Shown here in pieces: positions 24,563-31,917 of a stretch of DNA of 45,414 nucleotides. How positions within the stretch are numbered: the stretch's first letter is position 1; each line of letters opens with the position of its first letter. A program made the position numbers and the translations under genes. Source of the DNA: a virus; IMG/VR virus record IMGVR_UViG_3300044837_000044, positions 1 through 45,414 of that record; one strand, given 5' to 3'. The notes under the pieces are model-generated. The model had not been told where the DNA came from, did no database searches, and saw nothing but the letters and a program-made list of their open reading frames with translations.

Positions 24563-26380
24563 ATGCCGAACGCATATTATTCTCCCGCCCCCCAGAATCC
24601 GATCAAAGCCGGATACCTTCCGGATCAAGCCCAGGCCGACGCCATCGCGTCTTCCAATCAGGCCGTTGGACAAGTCCAGAAGCAGACCGCGGATGATCAG
24701 GCGCAAGCCTTCCAGAAGCATCTGGACGCAGGCTATACCGCCATGACCGAAACGCTTAAAGGCGTGCCCCCGCAGATCGCTTCCACGATTCCGGACCCAG
24801 CCGCGTTCTCGGATTCCGAGGACAAGCGCGTAGCTTGGTACGGCATGCTGAATGACGCCGTGGCCAAGAACGGCTTGCTCGACGCTGCGCAGGATCCTGC
24901 TGCCTCCCCGGACGCTTTAGCCACCCAGGCCGCACGCGCCCCGATGTCCCAAGAGTCCCAGAAGCAAGTAAGCGGAGAGATCGGCCGCCTGGACCAACGC
25001 CAACAGGCGAGCGCCATCCAGAAGGCTGCTGGCATGTTCACGGACGCCCCGGCCGCGCCCGCTCCCGCCAAGTTCGAGACGCCCACCATCGATCCGAAGA
25101 CGCAGATGGGACGCACTCTGAAGATCGCGCTCACGCGTATGGAGCCGCATGCGGATTCCATCCAGAACGCGGCCACGCAGGCGAATATCCCGCCGCAGCT
25201 TATCATGGCCGTGGCCTCTCAGGAATCAGCCGGAGCCGGTGATGCCACGTCGAAAACCGGCGTAAAGGGAACCATGCAGGTTACCAATGGCACGTTCAAG
25301 GACATTGCCGCCCGCTACCCGGAGCTGAAGCTCACGGACCGCACGGATCCAGGGCAGAGCTACACGGCTGGAGGAATCTACCTCGGAGAGCTGGCCAAGC
25401 AATTCGGCGGGGACGTGGAAAAGACCCTGGCCGCATACAATGCCGGTCCCACCGCCATCCGCCAAGCCGTGGCCAAGTACCCGGACGACTGGAAAGACCA
25501 TCTCGCGGAGTTCGTCGGCAAGCCGGAAGGCATGACCGTGGAAGAGAAGGCCGCGGAGACCAAGGACTATATTGGCCGCGTCGGAAAGTTCTTCACCGCA
25601 TTGGGCGGCCCGGCTCTCTCCGGCGCTGCCGCGAAGAAAGCGCCTACCCAGAACGAGTTCAACCAAGCCCTGCTGAAGGAAAACCCCAACGCCGTCATCA
25701 ATCCCATTGCCAAGGAACTGAAGGCTGGCCTGAAGGCTGATTCCTACATCGAAGCGAACGCTAAGAAGGCTGACGCTGCCGGTGCCATCCAGGAACGTCT
25801 CATGCAGAAGTTCAAGCTGGAACAGGACGCCAAAACATACCAGAAGATAAATAACTACAATAAGCAGATCGCGGACCTCGCGGCCCCCGTGCAGAGCATC
25901 GCGCGGATAGGGGAACTACTCGGCGGATTCGACAACACAGGTGATGTCCCTGGCGTGGGTCTCGGATCGAATACGTTCAAGAAATTCCTGATGACCTCAA
26001 ATACCCCCGAGGCCCGGGACATGCGTATTGCCATCGGAAATATGTTCACCGACATCGGCTTCTCGGAAGCCGGTAAGAACTTCACGAACAAGGAAATGGA
26101 GCTAGTAAACAACAAGCTCGGTATCGGAGAGCTACAGGATGCCGATACTTTCCGCAAGGCCATGAAGATCCAGGCCCAGAAATTCCAGCAACGCCTATCC
26201 AATCCGTGGAATGCCTTGCCTGATGACGTGCAAAAGGATATGATAGAAGCGAATACCACGAACCCGTATATGCTGGACGTAGCCTACGGCCCGGGAACGA
26301 AGCCCACCGGCAAAGCTGCGGCTTCCGGGGACATCACCACGAAGTCTGGCAAGAAATTCAAAATCGTCAAGAAGGACTAA
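24563..26380 (+). CDS. Internal virion lytic transglycosylase
   Basis: 605 residues. Residues about 195-310 form an SLT-type goose lysozyme-like domain: catalytic Glu in ASQESAG (E221), KGTMQV (235-240) and AAYNAGP (290-296). It should open a small hole in peptidoglycan during DNA ejection. The N-terminal 180 residues are helical and Gln/Ala-rich; the C-terminal 290 are helical with no known domain. Preceded by AAAGGAA. Confidence 0.88.
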   Translation: MPNAYYSPAPQNPIKAGYLPDQAQADAIASSNQAVGQVQKQTADDQAQAFQKHLDAGYTAMTETLKGVPPQIASTIPDPAAFSDSEDKRVAWYGMLNDAVAKNGLLDAAQDPAASPDALATQAARAPMSQESQKQVSGEIGRLDQRQQASAIQKAAGMFTDAPAAPAPAKFETPTIDPKTQMGRTLKIALTRMEPHADSIQNAATQANIPPQLIMAVASQESAGAGDATSKTGVKGTMQVTNGTFKDIAARYPELKLTDRTDPGQSYTAGGIYLGELAKQFGGDVEKTLAAYNAGPTAIRQAVAKYPDDWKDHLAEFVGKPEGMTVEEKAAETKDYIGRVGKFFTALGGPALSGAAAKKAPTQNEFNQALLKENPNAVINPIAKELKAGLKADSYIEANAKKADAAGAIQERLMQKFKLEQDAKTYQKINNYNKQIADLAAPVQSIARIGELLGGFDNTGDVPGVGLGSNTFKKFLMTSNTPEARDMRIAIGNMFTDIGFSEAGKNFTNKEMELVNNKLGIGELQDADTFRKAMKIQAQKFQQRLSNPWNALPDDVQKDMIEANTTNPYMLDVAYGPGTKPTGKAAASGDITTKSGKKFKIVKKD

Positions 26381-26383
26381 AAA

Positions 26384-28027
26384 ATGGCCAAGTACGATAT
26401 ACAGGACGAAAGCGGCAATGTCGTTTTCACCGTGGAAGGGGATGAACCGCCCACGGCCGACGACATCGAAGAGCTGATGGCCTCCCAAGGCGGCTCTCCG
26501 GCTCCCGCCGCCGCCCCGGTGCAGCCTTCTGGAAAACCCGGACTACTCAGCCTTGAGAGCGCTCTCCCGGGTCTTGTCGAAGCCGGTAAGGCTGCCGAGT
26601 CCGGCCCGGCCGCGCCCGCACGGGCGGCTGTTCCCAATAACCTCAACGACATGACCGGCGGCTTTGGCGCAGCCCCGACGCAAGGTCTCGGCCAAGCTGC
26701 CAAGGGATGGGCCGCTGGGGCAGCAGATATCGCCGGAGCTAGCTTCAGGCTGGCCGGAGCCCTTATCCCCTCCCGCATCACCCGGGGAACCACGGAAGAC
26801 CCTACGGCCCCTATGGGCAAGCGTACCCGCACGTTTACCGAGGCCGTCCAGAACCCCGAAGGGTCGGCCTTGACCGGCCTGTCCGAAGACATCCAAAATT
26901 CCGACGCCCCCACCGCCGTCAAGGTGGCCGGGAAGATCGCGCTCGGCGTAGGCGAAGGCGGAGCAATCGGCGCGGCCAAGGGCGTAGCCGGGCAGACCGT
27001 GAAGGCCCTGCTGGCCAAGGGCGCGGCCCCTATTGCCGACGTAGCCGAAGGCGCGGCCAAGTACGTGCAGAACGTCCGTATGGGAACGACCGCCTCCGAT
27101 ATCAACAAGGGGGCTTCCGCGGGCAACGCCATGAAGCACGGCCTGGGAACCAAGACCCTGAAGAATGCTCTGCCTTTGGCCGAGAAGAAGATCAAGGCAT
27201 GGTCGGAAATCCGGGACGGCATCTACAAGAAAAAGAGCGGCCGGGACATCAGCGCGGACGATGCCATGCAAGTGGTTGAGGAAAATATCAACTCGAAGGA
27301 GTTTGGCGTTTCCGAAAGAACTGCGGCCCTGCAAGAAATCAAGGACGAGCTGGAGCGCTTTGCAAGCACCACTCCGAAGGCAAGGCTGAATCAGCCCAGC
27401 TTCACTCCGAGACGGCCCATTTCCCAGCTCATGGCCGATGAACTCCAGAAAGGCGTTAACGCGGGGGAAATCAAGTATAACCCCAAGGGCGGTAAATTCC
27501 CGTTCGAGTATGCCAAGCCTGAAGTGATGCCGGAGGATGGATCCGCCAAGTACGGTATTCACCTCACCCTGCAAGAGGCCGACAAGTTCAAGAACTGGCT
27601 CCAGGAAACCGGGGCGAACTTCGGGAAGGGTTCACCACGGGAATCCGCCGTCAGCGAAAAGATCTTCAAGGAAGCTTACAAGGAATTCACCAAGAAAGCG
27701 GAGTTGCTTGGCGGCGAAGAATACGCCAAGATCAACAAGAACCTCTCCGAGGTCATCCCGATCCGGAACGTACTCGAAAGAACCCTGAAGCGCAGCGAAC
27801 TCGGTTCCGACGTTCTGACCAAGGGCGGCCTGATCAAGAACACTGCGAACATGGCGGCCAGCGCAACGGGGCTGAATCGCTTCGGAGCCACAGCCGCCTA
27901 CGATGCCTCACAGGGAATCAAGGAAGCCGCCCAGGCTCCGCTACGTCAAGCGGCGAGCCAGGGAGCGGCGGAAGGGTTTAAAGGCGGGGCGGCCAGAGGG
28001 GGTCTGGCGGGATTACTGAGGCGCTAA
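26384..28027 (+). CDS. Large internal virion protein candidate
   Basis: 547 residues, Ala/Gly/Lys-rich, starting 3 bases after the previous stop. The N-terminus is acidic (VVFTVEGDEPPTADDIEEL), the centre (about 90-240) has amphipathic Gly/Ala helices, and the C-terminus is Gly/Ala-rich. It is the last plus-strand gene; its TAA (28025-28027) overlaps the stop of the converging minus-strand gene. Ejection-protein role inferred from position. Confidence 0.65.
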   Translation: MAKYDIQDESGNVVFTVEGDEPPTADDIEELMASQGGSPAPAAAPVQPSGKPGLLSLESALPGLVEAGKAAESGPAAPARAAVPNNLNDMTGGFGAAPTQGLGQAAKGWAAGAADIAGASFRLAGALIPSRITRGTTEDPTAPMGKRTRTFTEAVQNPEGSALTGLSEDIQNSDAPTAVKVAGKIALGVGEGGAIGAAKGVAGQTVKALLAKGAAPIADVAEGAAKYVQNVRMGTTASDINKGASAGNAMKHGLGTKTLKNALPLAEKKIKAWSEIRDGIYKKKSGRDISADDAMQVVEENINSKEFGVSERTAALQEIKDELERFASTTPKARLNQPSFTPRRPISQLMADELQKGVNAGEIKYNPKGGKFPFEYAKPEVMPEDGSAKYGIHLTLQEADKFKNWLQETGANFGKGSPRESAVSEKIFKEAYKEFTKKAELLGGEEYAKINKNLSEVIPIRNVLERTLKRSELGSDVLTKGGLIKNTANMAASATGLNRFGATAAYDASQGIKEAAQAPLRQAASQGAAEGFKGGAARGGLAGLLRR

Positions 28028-28311
28028 ATGCGGAAGAGAACCGAGTCCGCGGGATCGGCTCTCAACATCGGGGCATAGTTGTCTTTTTTCGGAGCCACGA
28101 TAATAATCGGCGGCTTTTTCATTTTATAGCCAACGTCGAAACCAGCCGTCATTCCGTCCACGACTCCCGACTCCCGGCCGCTGTGGTAGCATACAAGCAT
28201 GCAGGAGAAAATTGCGGCCGCAACGGCGGCCAGAGTAAGCACCCTTGAGAAAACGGCGGAGCGCTTGTTGAAGTGCCACCAGAACCAAATATCGAACAAT
28301 AGATTTTTCAC
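28024..28311 (-). CDS. Small membrane protein
   Basis: 95 residues from GTG 28311, which overlaps the methylase stop (GTGA). One membrane segment near residues 21-41 (RVLTLAAVAAAIFSCMLVCY) and a basic cytoplasmic start. No family recognised. It is the last gene of the minus-strand block, and its stop overlaps the last plus-strand gene. Confidence 0.65.
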   Translation of the reverse strand: MKNLLFDIWFWWHFNKRSAVFSRVLTLAAVAAAIFSCMLVCYHSGRESGVVDGMTAGFDVGYKMKKPPIIIVAPKKDNYAPMLRADPADSVLFRI

Positions 28312-28928
28312 AGGTAGGTTCTCCAGGCCCACGTCCTGGACAGCCTCTCGGCCAGCGGAACGCTTAAGTCGTACTCGCACAGGATCATATCCTTCGGATA
28401 CGGATCGGTGTTCAGCTTCCCGGCCTTCGGGGAGAACTCCGGCGGCAGACCTTCCTTAGCGCGTTCGATGTTCTTCTTTTTCGTAGCGGCGTCCATGTAG
28501 TCTTCCGGGTACAGGAAATCGAAGACGAGACGGCCATTCAGCATGTCCACGGATGCGAAGTCTTCCACGTACTTGCGATACCAATTCGATCCGACACCGG
28601 CCGGAACCAGGAAAAGGATCTTTACGCCTTCGAAAGAGGCCATAGCGCACTTGGCGGACCACTTGCCGATGTTGTCGTATGGAGGATTCAGCCAGAGCCA
28701 GCCTTCTCCTTCGCTGTTCACGCAGATCTCGTAGAACTCCTTCCAGTTTACAGACAAGGAATCTTCCTTCTCCGTAAGGTACAGCGGGGCCTGGGCGTTA
28801 TCGTCGCTTGCAGCTAGGTCTCCGATTATTCGGTATTTTTCCCTGATGACGGCCATGAACTCGGGGTCGGTGCGGTACACGCCCTGCTTTAGATCGTTTC
28901 CCTGGCTTGGCATCTCTTTCGTCTTCAT
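28308..28928 (-). CDS. dam: DNA N6-adenine methyltransferase (phage Dam family)
   Basis: 206 residues. It transfers a methyl group from S-adenosylmethionine to adenine in DNA. Catalytic motif IV is NPPY (81-84), preceded by GWLWL and followed by KILFLVPAGVGSNWY; NGRLVFDF further on is also typical of the short phage Dam family. Likely role: protecting phage DNA from host restriction. It overlaps the next gene by 4 bases. Confidence 0.88.
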   Translation of the reverse strand: MKTKEMPSQGNDLKQGVYRTDPEFMAVIREKYRIIGDLAASDDNAQAPLYLTEKEDSLSVNWKEFYEICVNSEGEGWLWLNPPYDNIGKWSAKCAMASFEGVKILFLVPAGVGSNWYRKYVEDFASVDMLNGRLVFDFLYPEDYMDAATKKKNIERAKEGLPPEFSPKAGKLNTDPYPKDMILCEYDLSVPLAERLSRTWAWRTYL

Positions 28929-28929
28929 T

Positions 28930-29709
28930 CTATACCTCTACACTCTTTCTATTGCTATGGTGAACAAGGCGGCTCAGAGAGTGCTGTTTCAAAACGGCAA
29001 GAGGATGCTCTATATCCTGTGCCGAGATTAGATCGTACAGCTCCTCGGGAGAGGTGAACATGGATAGGCGGTCGCGCAGATCGCGCAATCGGTATCTCTT
29101 GAAGTGGTTTGTCCTGGCATAGCATGCCTTTGGCGTCACTAGCTCACCAAGAGCCTTCAGTTCGTCTCCCATGATTTCATTCAGCTCTCTGTCTCCATAG
29201 ACATGCTCTTTCAGCGCGTCCATATCCTTCGAGTCCAAGCAGCGATTCAGACGAGTGCGAAGCACGGCTTTGTCGTATTCACTCTGTGGATTGACGAAGG
29301 ATTCTTTCAGCTTTTGTTCTTGAGGAAGGTTTTCCGGATTGAAGAGTCTGCGACCTTTTTCCAGCCAGGAAATGTAGTCCTTTGATGCGCGGGATCGGCA
29401 GCAGTTCTCCATGTAGAAATTGAACACGGACTTTTCTGAAGTTTTCTTGTACCGCATGAAGTATTCGTGCCAGTAGCTCACGTATATCTGGGTAAGCTCG
29501 TCCCAATGCTGATAATCCCAACGAGGCCAGCGAGTGATCCACTTGACATTGTTTTTGTAATATTCCTCGAATATTTCAGCCCGACGCCATGGTGTGGCGG
29601 TCTGGTATTCGAGAACAATTCGGATGTTGTTATCGTTCAATTCGGAAAGATGGGTGCTTCCAGATAAGCCGTTTCGGCGCGTATAAGTCATCCAATTTGA
29701 TTGCTTCAT
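28930..29709 (-). CDS. Hypothetical helical protein, possibly sigma-like
   Basis: 259 residues, Trp/Tyr/Arg-rich in the first half. The segment 48-112 (EEYYKNNVKWITRWPRW, HWDELTQIYVSYWHEYF, FNFYMENCCRSRASKD) is reminiscent of sigma-factor region 2, and 157-215 has a helix-turn-helix-like stretch with a basic end (HFKRYRLRDLRDRL) where region 4 would be. This is a weak likeness by eye. If right, it could direct late transcription; otherwise function unknown. Start overlaps the RusA stop (ATGA). Confidence 0.4.
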   Translation of the reverse strand: MKQSNWMTYTRRNGLSGSTHLSELNDNNIRIVLEYQTATPWRRAEIFEEYYKNNVKWITRWPRWDYQHWDELTQIYVSYWHEYFMRYKKTSEKSVFNFYMENCCRSRASKDYISWLEKGRRLFNPENLPQEQKLKESFVNPQSEYDKAVLRTRLNRCLDSKDMDALKEHVYGDRELNEIMGDELKALGELVTPKACYARTNHFKRYRLRDLRDRLSMFTSPEELYDLISAQDIEHPLAVLKQHSLSRLVHHSNRKSVEV

Positions 29710-30125
29710 AACACGATCTCCACTGTTGTCCTGTGCATATCCTTAATATACACTCCTTTTAGGATTATGCAAGGGCAAACTTTGAAGTTGTCGTCTTTTA
29801 GTATATAGCAATCCACCAAAAGGTCCATGATTGACTCGGCGCAGTTGGTAAGATCCTTTGCACGAAGAGTTCCGTATGTAAAGGAAATGGTCACTTCCTT
29901 GGCATGAGCAATCCAAGGATCGACTGTCCATTGTGGAGCAAGCTGGAGAACAGCCTGCTTATGCCATTCGGTGAAGTTCTTGTCGTGGTAGGCCCCATGC
30001 GCCCCGAAACGAACGCGATTCTTCTTGCTTGGGATGTTCCCATCCAGGACAAGCGAGAAAGTAGTACCGGGTTCGGCTTTGAGGTACGACCGTACTTCTC
30101 GCTTCTTCCTGGGTTTCTTGGCCAT
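29706..30125 (-). CDS. rusA: RusA-like Holliday junction resolvase
   Basis: 139 residues. It cuts four-way DNA junctions before packaging. The family core is seen in GNIPSKKNRVR (29-39) and in the acidic region AKDLTNCAESIMDLLVDCYILKDD, where D91, D101 and D111/D112 are the likely metal ligands; the usual D-x-D-N is D-L-T-N here. The N-terminus is basic. Overlaps the next gene by 4 bases. Confidence 0.82.
   Translation of the reverse strand: MAKKPRKKREVRSYLKAEPGTTFSLVLDGNIPSKKNRVRFGAHGAYHDKNFTEWHKQAVLQLAPQWTVDPWIAHAKEVTISFTYGTLRAKDLTNCAESIMDLLVDCYILKDDNFKVCPCIILKGVYIKDMHRTTVEIVL
29745..29772 (-). promoter_or_regulatory. Possible internal promoter
   Basis: TTGCAT (29772-29767), 16-bp spacer and TATATT (29750-29745), inside the end of rusA. 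The hexamers equal those of the promoters at 34259 and 39976, so it may be real and feed the 29709 and methylase genes. Confidence 0.45.
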
Positions 30126-30126
30126 G

Positions 30127-30378
30127 CTATCGGCGGCCCGCCCAATGGCTTGTCTCTACGCCTGTCTTCCGCATCTGCGATTCCTGCTCGAATCCGAACA
30201 GCTTATCCAGATCGTTTAATCGCCGGTTGAAGGCCAACTCGAATTCCGGAGCTGGCATGGTGGCGCACAGGTAGGTTCCGCTCTGCGCGCGCTCCAGGTT
30301 TTGGAATTCCTCCAGCAGATTCGGCAGCTTCTCGATGCGGTCCTGGACGTCCGACGTTTTCTTCTTCTGGTTCTTCAC
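30127..30378 (-). CDS. Small hypothetical protein
   Basis: 83 residues, Lys-rich start, helical centre with Leu/Glu repeats (EKLPNLLEEFQNLERAQ) and a polar C-terminus. Overlaps the upstream gene by 4 bases. No family recognised. Confidence 0.65.
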   Translation of the reverse strand: MKNQKKKTSDVQDRIEKLPNLLEEFQNLERAQSGTYLCATMPAPEFELAFNRRLNDLDKLFGFEQESQMRKTGVETSHWAGRR

Positions 30379-30878
30379 TTGATCTCCTTTTCGAGGTTGG
30401 TTTTGTACTTAATCATACAGTCGATTGCCTTCTGGATGTCTTGCACTGGCGTACCCTTATGCTTGTGTCTGCAAATGTATTTTAAGGCATTGCCGCAGTA
30501 GTATTCCAGCTTCCAGTCGTCCACGATCTCCCAAGGCGTGTACTTGCCGTTGGAGTAGTGGGCCGGAGCCTTTCCGAGTTCGCCGCGGGTAAGAGGTTCC
30601 TTATAACCCATCTGCGTTCCCAAGTAGCTTTTCTCGAAAGGAATCGGTTTCATAATCACCGTTTCCTCATTTCCTACCATGGAGAAAGGATCGCCGCTGA
30701 TTCCGGTTCTCTTTATGCGAGAAAGAGGGGCGTGTATGAAGTTAAAACTCAATGGCTTGCTCCGTTTGGCTGCCTCGAATTCTTTTCCCCATTGCTTCCA
30801 GGTCAAAGACTTTCCGTATTTCCTTGCGGAAACCTTTTTCTTGGCGACGGTTTTTTTCTTAGCCGATTTCTTCTTCAT
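30375..30878 (-). CDS. DUF3310-domain protein with Lys-rich N-terminus
   Basis: 167 residues from ATG 30878 (purine-rich GGAAGAGG upstream; the longer frame to 31022 overlaps other genes). The C-terminal 50 residues (WKLEYYCGNALKYICRHKHK, then KAIDCMIKY) carry the DUF3310 pattern found in many phages, sometimes called nucleotide kinase-like without proof. The first 20 residues are almost all Lys, Ser and Val, a likely nucleic-acid-binding tail. Confidence 0.75.
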   Translation of the reverse strand: MKKKSAKKKTVAKKKVSARKYGKSLTWKQWGKEFEAAKRSKPLSFNFIHAPLSRIKRTGISGDPFSMVGNEETVIMKPIPFEKSYLGTQMGYKEPLTRGELGKAPAHYSNGKYTPWEIVDDWKLEYYCGNALKYICRHKHKGTPVQDIQKAIDCMIKYKTNLEKEIK

Positions 30879-30879
30879 T

Positions 30880-31080
30880 TTAACCTCTTCCTGAGTCTTG
30901 GATCCTGCGGGAGACCCATCTCTTCCCGCCCTTGAAATCGTTCCGGAACCGCGCCTCGGCCATGCCTGCTGTGTAGGACTTCGGGAACCCGGTTGAGATC
31001 CAGCCTTCTCCTGGAATCTCAACGTCCCACGTATTGTCGCATAGGGAGCGCTGCAAAGTAAAGATCTTTCTTCCGATCAT
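30880..31080 (-). CDS. Small hypothetical protein
   Basis: 66 residues from ATG 31080. The sequence (DVEIPGEGWISTGFPKSY, then AEARFRNDFKGGKRW) looks like a folded small protein. The frame stays open to 31413, but that part competes with the Cys-rich gene in another frame, so I take the short form; a longer start at ATG 31338, with a strong GGAGGTGGAGC site, is the alternative. Confidence 0.5.
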   Translation of the reverse strand: MIGRKIFTLQRSLCDNTWDVEIPGEGWISTGFPKSYTAGMAEARFRNDFKGGKRWVSRRIQDSGRG

Positions 31081-31100
31081 GAACTCTCGGCCGGGCTCCG

Positions 31101-31373
31101 CTAATGTAGGCGGTTGTTCTTCGACTCGTATCTCCCGGGTCTGTAGAGGCAATAATCCTGCGGACCCGCTTTCGGACACATCTCGAAGTGGATGCAGTTC
31201 TGGCAAGATATGTTGCATTGCATCCTGTGGCCCATGTACATTGTCGTCGGACAGTGCTTCGTGAGCTTGGTATTTTCCAGCTCCTGCTTCGTTGGCTTCC
31301 GGCTCTTGGCCTTCGCTGAGTGCAACCAATTCTGCCATGCTCCACCTCCGCCTTTCTTGAATGTCCAAGCCAT
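31101..31373 (-). CDS. Small Cys-rich protein
   Basis: 90 residues with a C-terminal zinc-type cluster (CNISCQNCIHFEMC, then CLYRP), a common design of small phage proteins. The start at 31373 has no clear ribosome site, whereas ATG 31338 in another frame has an excellent one, so both frames may be used here. It is the first gene downstream of the tRNA region. Confidence 0.55.
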   Translation of the reverse strand: MAWTFKKGGGGAWQNWLHSAKAKSRKPTKQELENTKLTKHCPTTMYMGHRMQCNISCQNCIHFEMCPKAGPQDYCLYRPGRYESKNNRLH

Positions 31374-31385
31374 TAAAATACACCG

Positions 31386-31461
31386 TGGTTGCCGCTATGG
31401 GTCTCGAACCCAATCCCCCCGAGACAAGATCCCGGTGTACGGCCTGCTATACGAAGCGGCA
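31386..31461 (-). tRNA. tRNA-Lys (anticodon CTT), CCA encoded
   Basis: Full cloverleaf on the minus strand, 76 nt. Acceptor TGCCGCT with AGCGGCA, discriminator A and encoded CCA (31388-31386). D-arm GTA/TAC with GG in the loop; anticodon stem CCGGG/CTCGG with loop ATCTTGT (anticodon CTT); T-arm TTGGG, loop TTCGAGA, CCCAT with one T-T mismatch at its base. Position 37 is G, not the A usual for Lys tRNAs, so a tRNA search should confirm the identity. Confidence 0.85.
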
Positions 31462-31464
31462 GCG

Positions 31465-31481
31465 GGTGGGCTCGAACCACC
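31465..31481 (-). tRNA. Orphan tRNA T-arm (fragment)
   Basis: GGTGG, loop TTCGAGC, CCACC on the minus strand: a perfect T-arm with the B-box consensus. Only three bases separate it from the 5' end of tRNA-Lys, so its acceptor strand would overlap that tRNA. I see no matching D-arm or anticodon arm within 90 bases. Likely a tRNA remnant; chance is possible. Confidence 0.4.
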
Positions 31482-31575
31482 AGAGACAACGTAAAGCCTT
31501 TCTTGTGCGCAATCATACTCCGGCTCCTTGTCATCCCTAACCGTCCACTAAAGAAGACGGCTACGCCCCACGACT

Positions 31576-31761
31576 TTAAAGATCAGCGCCAGGGAGTCGA
31601 ACCCCGAACCTCCCATGCAGCCTCGGCCCAGCTCTTGGGTGTGCCGCATCGGTGAAGCTACCAATTGCTTCCAGCGCTGCAAAAGTTGCCGGTCTTTCCC
31701 GGCTGTCATCCGTTACATATTGAACGGCTAAGTCATCGACTGGTTGTTTTTCGGTTATCAC
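31576..31761 (-). CDS. Possible small protein overlapping the tRNA-like element
   Basis: 61 codons from GTG 31761, with AAGGG eight bases upstream. The first half (residues 1-38) looks like a normal protein; the second half is the tRNA-like element read in frame (Arg/Pro/Gly-rich), so it is either a truncated gene fused to tRNA sequence or not coding at all. Confidence 0.25.
   Translation of the reverse strand: MITEKQPVDDLAVQYVTDDSRERPATFAALEAIGSFTDAAHPRAGPRLHGRFGVRLPGADL
31582..31680 (-). tRNA. tRNA-like element with an enlarged anticodon region
   Basis: Minus strand, 99 nt. Acceptor GCAGCGC (31680-31674) with GCGCTGA (31589-31583), six of seven pairs; T8; D-arm GAAG/CTTC with loop holding TTGG; T-arm CGGGG, loop TTCGACT, CCCTG. 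Between D-arm and T-arm there are 47 bases in place of about 23. They contain a 7-bp stem ATGCGGC / GCTGCAT enclosing a CCCA/TGGG hairpin, not a normal anticodon arm. It may be a decayed tRNA, one with an insertion, or a tRNA mimic. A small ORF (31576-31761) overlaps it. Confidence 0.45.
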
Positions 31762-31826
31762 TCCTTCACCCTTCCATGGTGGCGAAGTACCCCGGGTCTG
31801 CACAATCGACTTGGACCAATTTAGTT

Positions 31827-31914
31827 GAAGGCGTCCTGTCCAGTTAGACGAGTCCGCGGACAGCTTACCACAAGGGGAGGCCGCGGTACGGGATTCGAAC
31901 CCGCATTTCCTTCC
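31827..31914 (-). tRNA. tRNA halves in permuted order (3' half before 5' half)
   Basis: On the minus strand a 3' half comes first: GAAGG (31913-31909), T-arm GCGGG, loop TTCGAAT, CCCGT, then acceptor strand ACCGCGG (31887-31881). Twenty-one bases later a 5' half follows: CCGCGGA (31859-31853), a canonical D-arm (GTCT/GGAC, loop with A14, GG, A21) and CCTTC (31831-31827). The two acceptor strands pair at six of seven positions and GAAGG pairs with CCTTC over five, so together they could form most of a tRNA. No loop with U33 is evident, so function is unproven. It abuts the SSB-like stop. Confidence 0.4.
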
Positions 31915-31917
31915 TAT

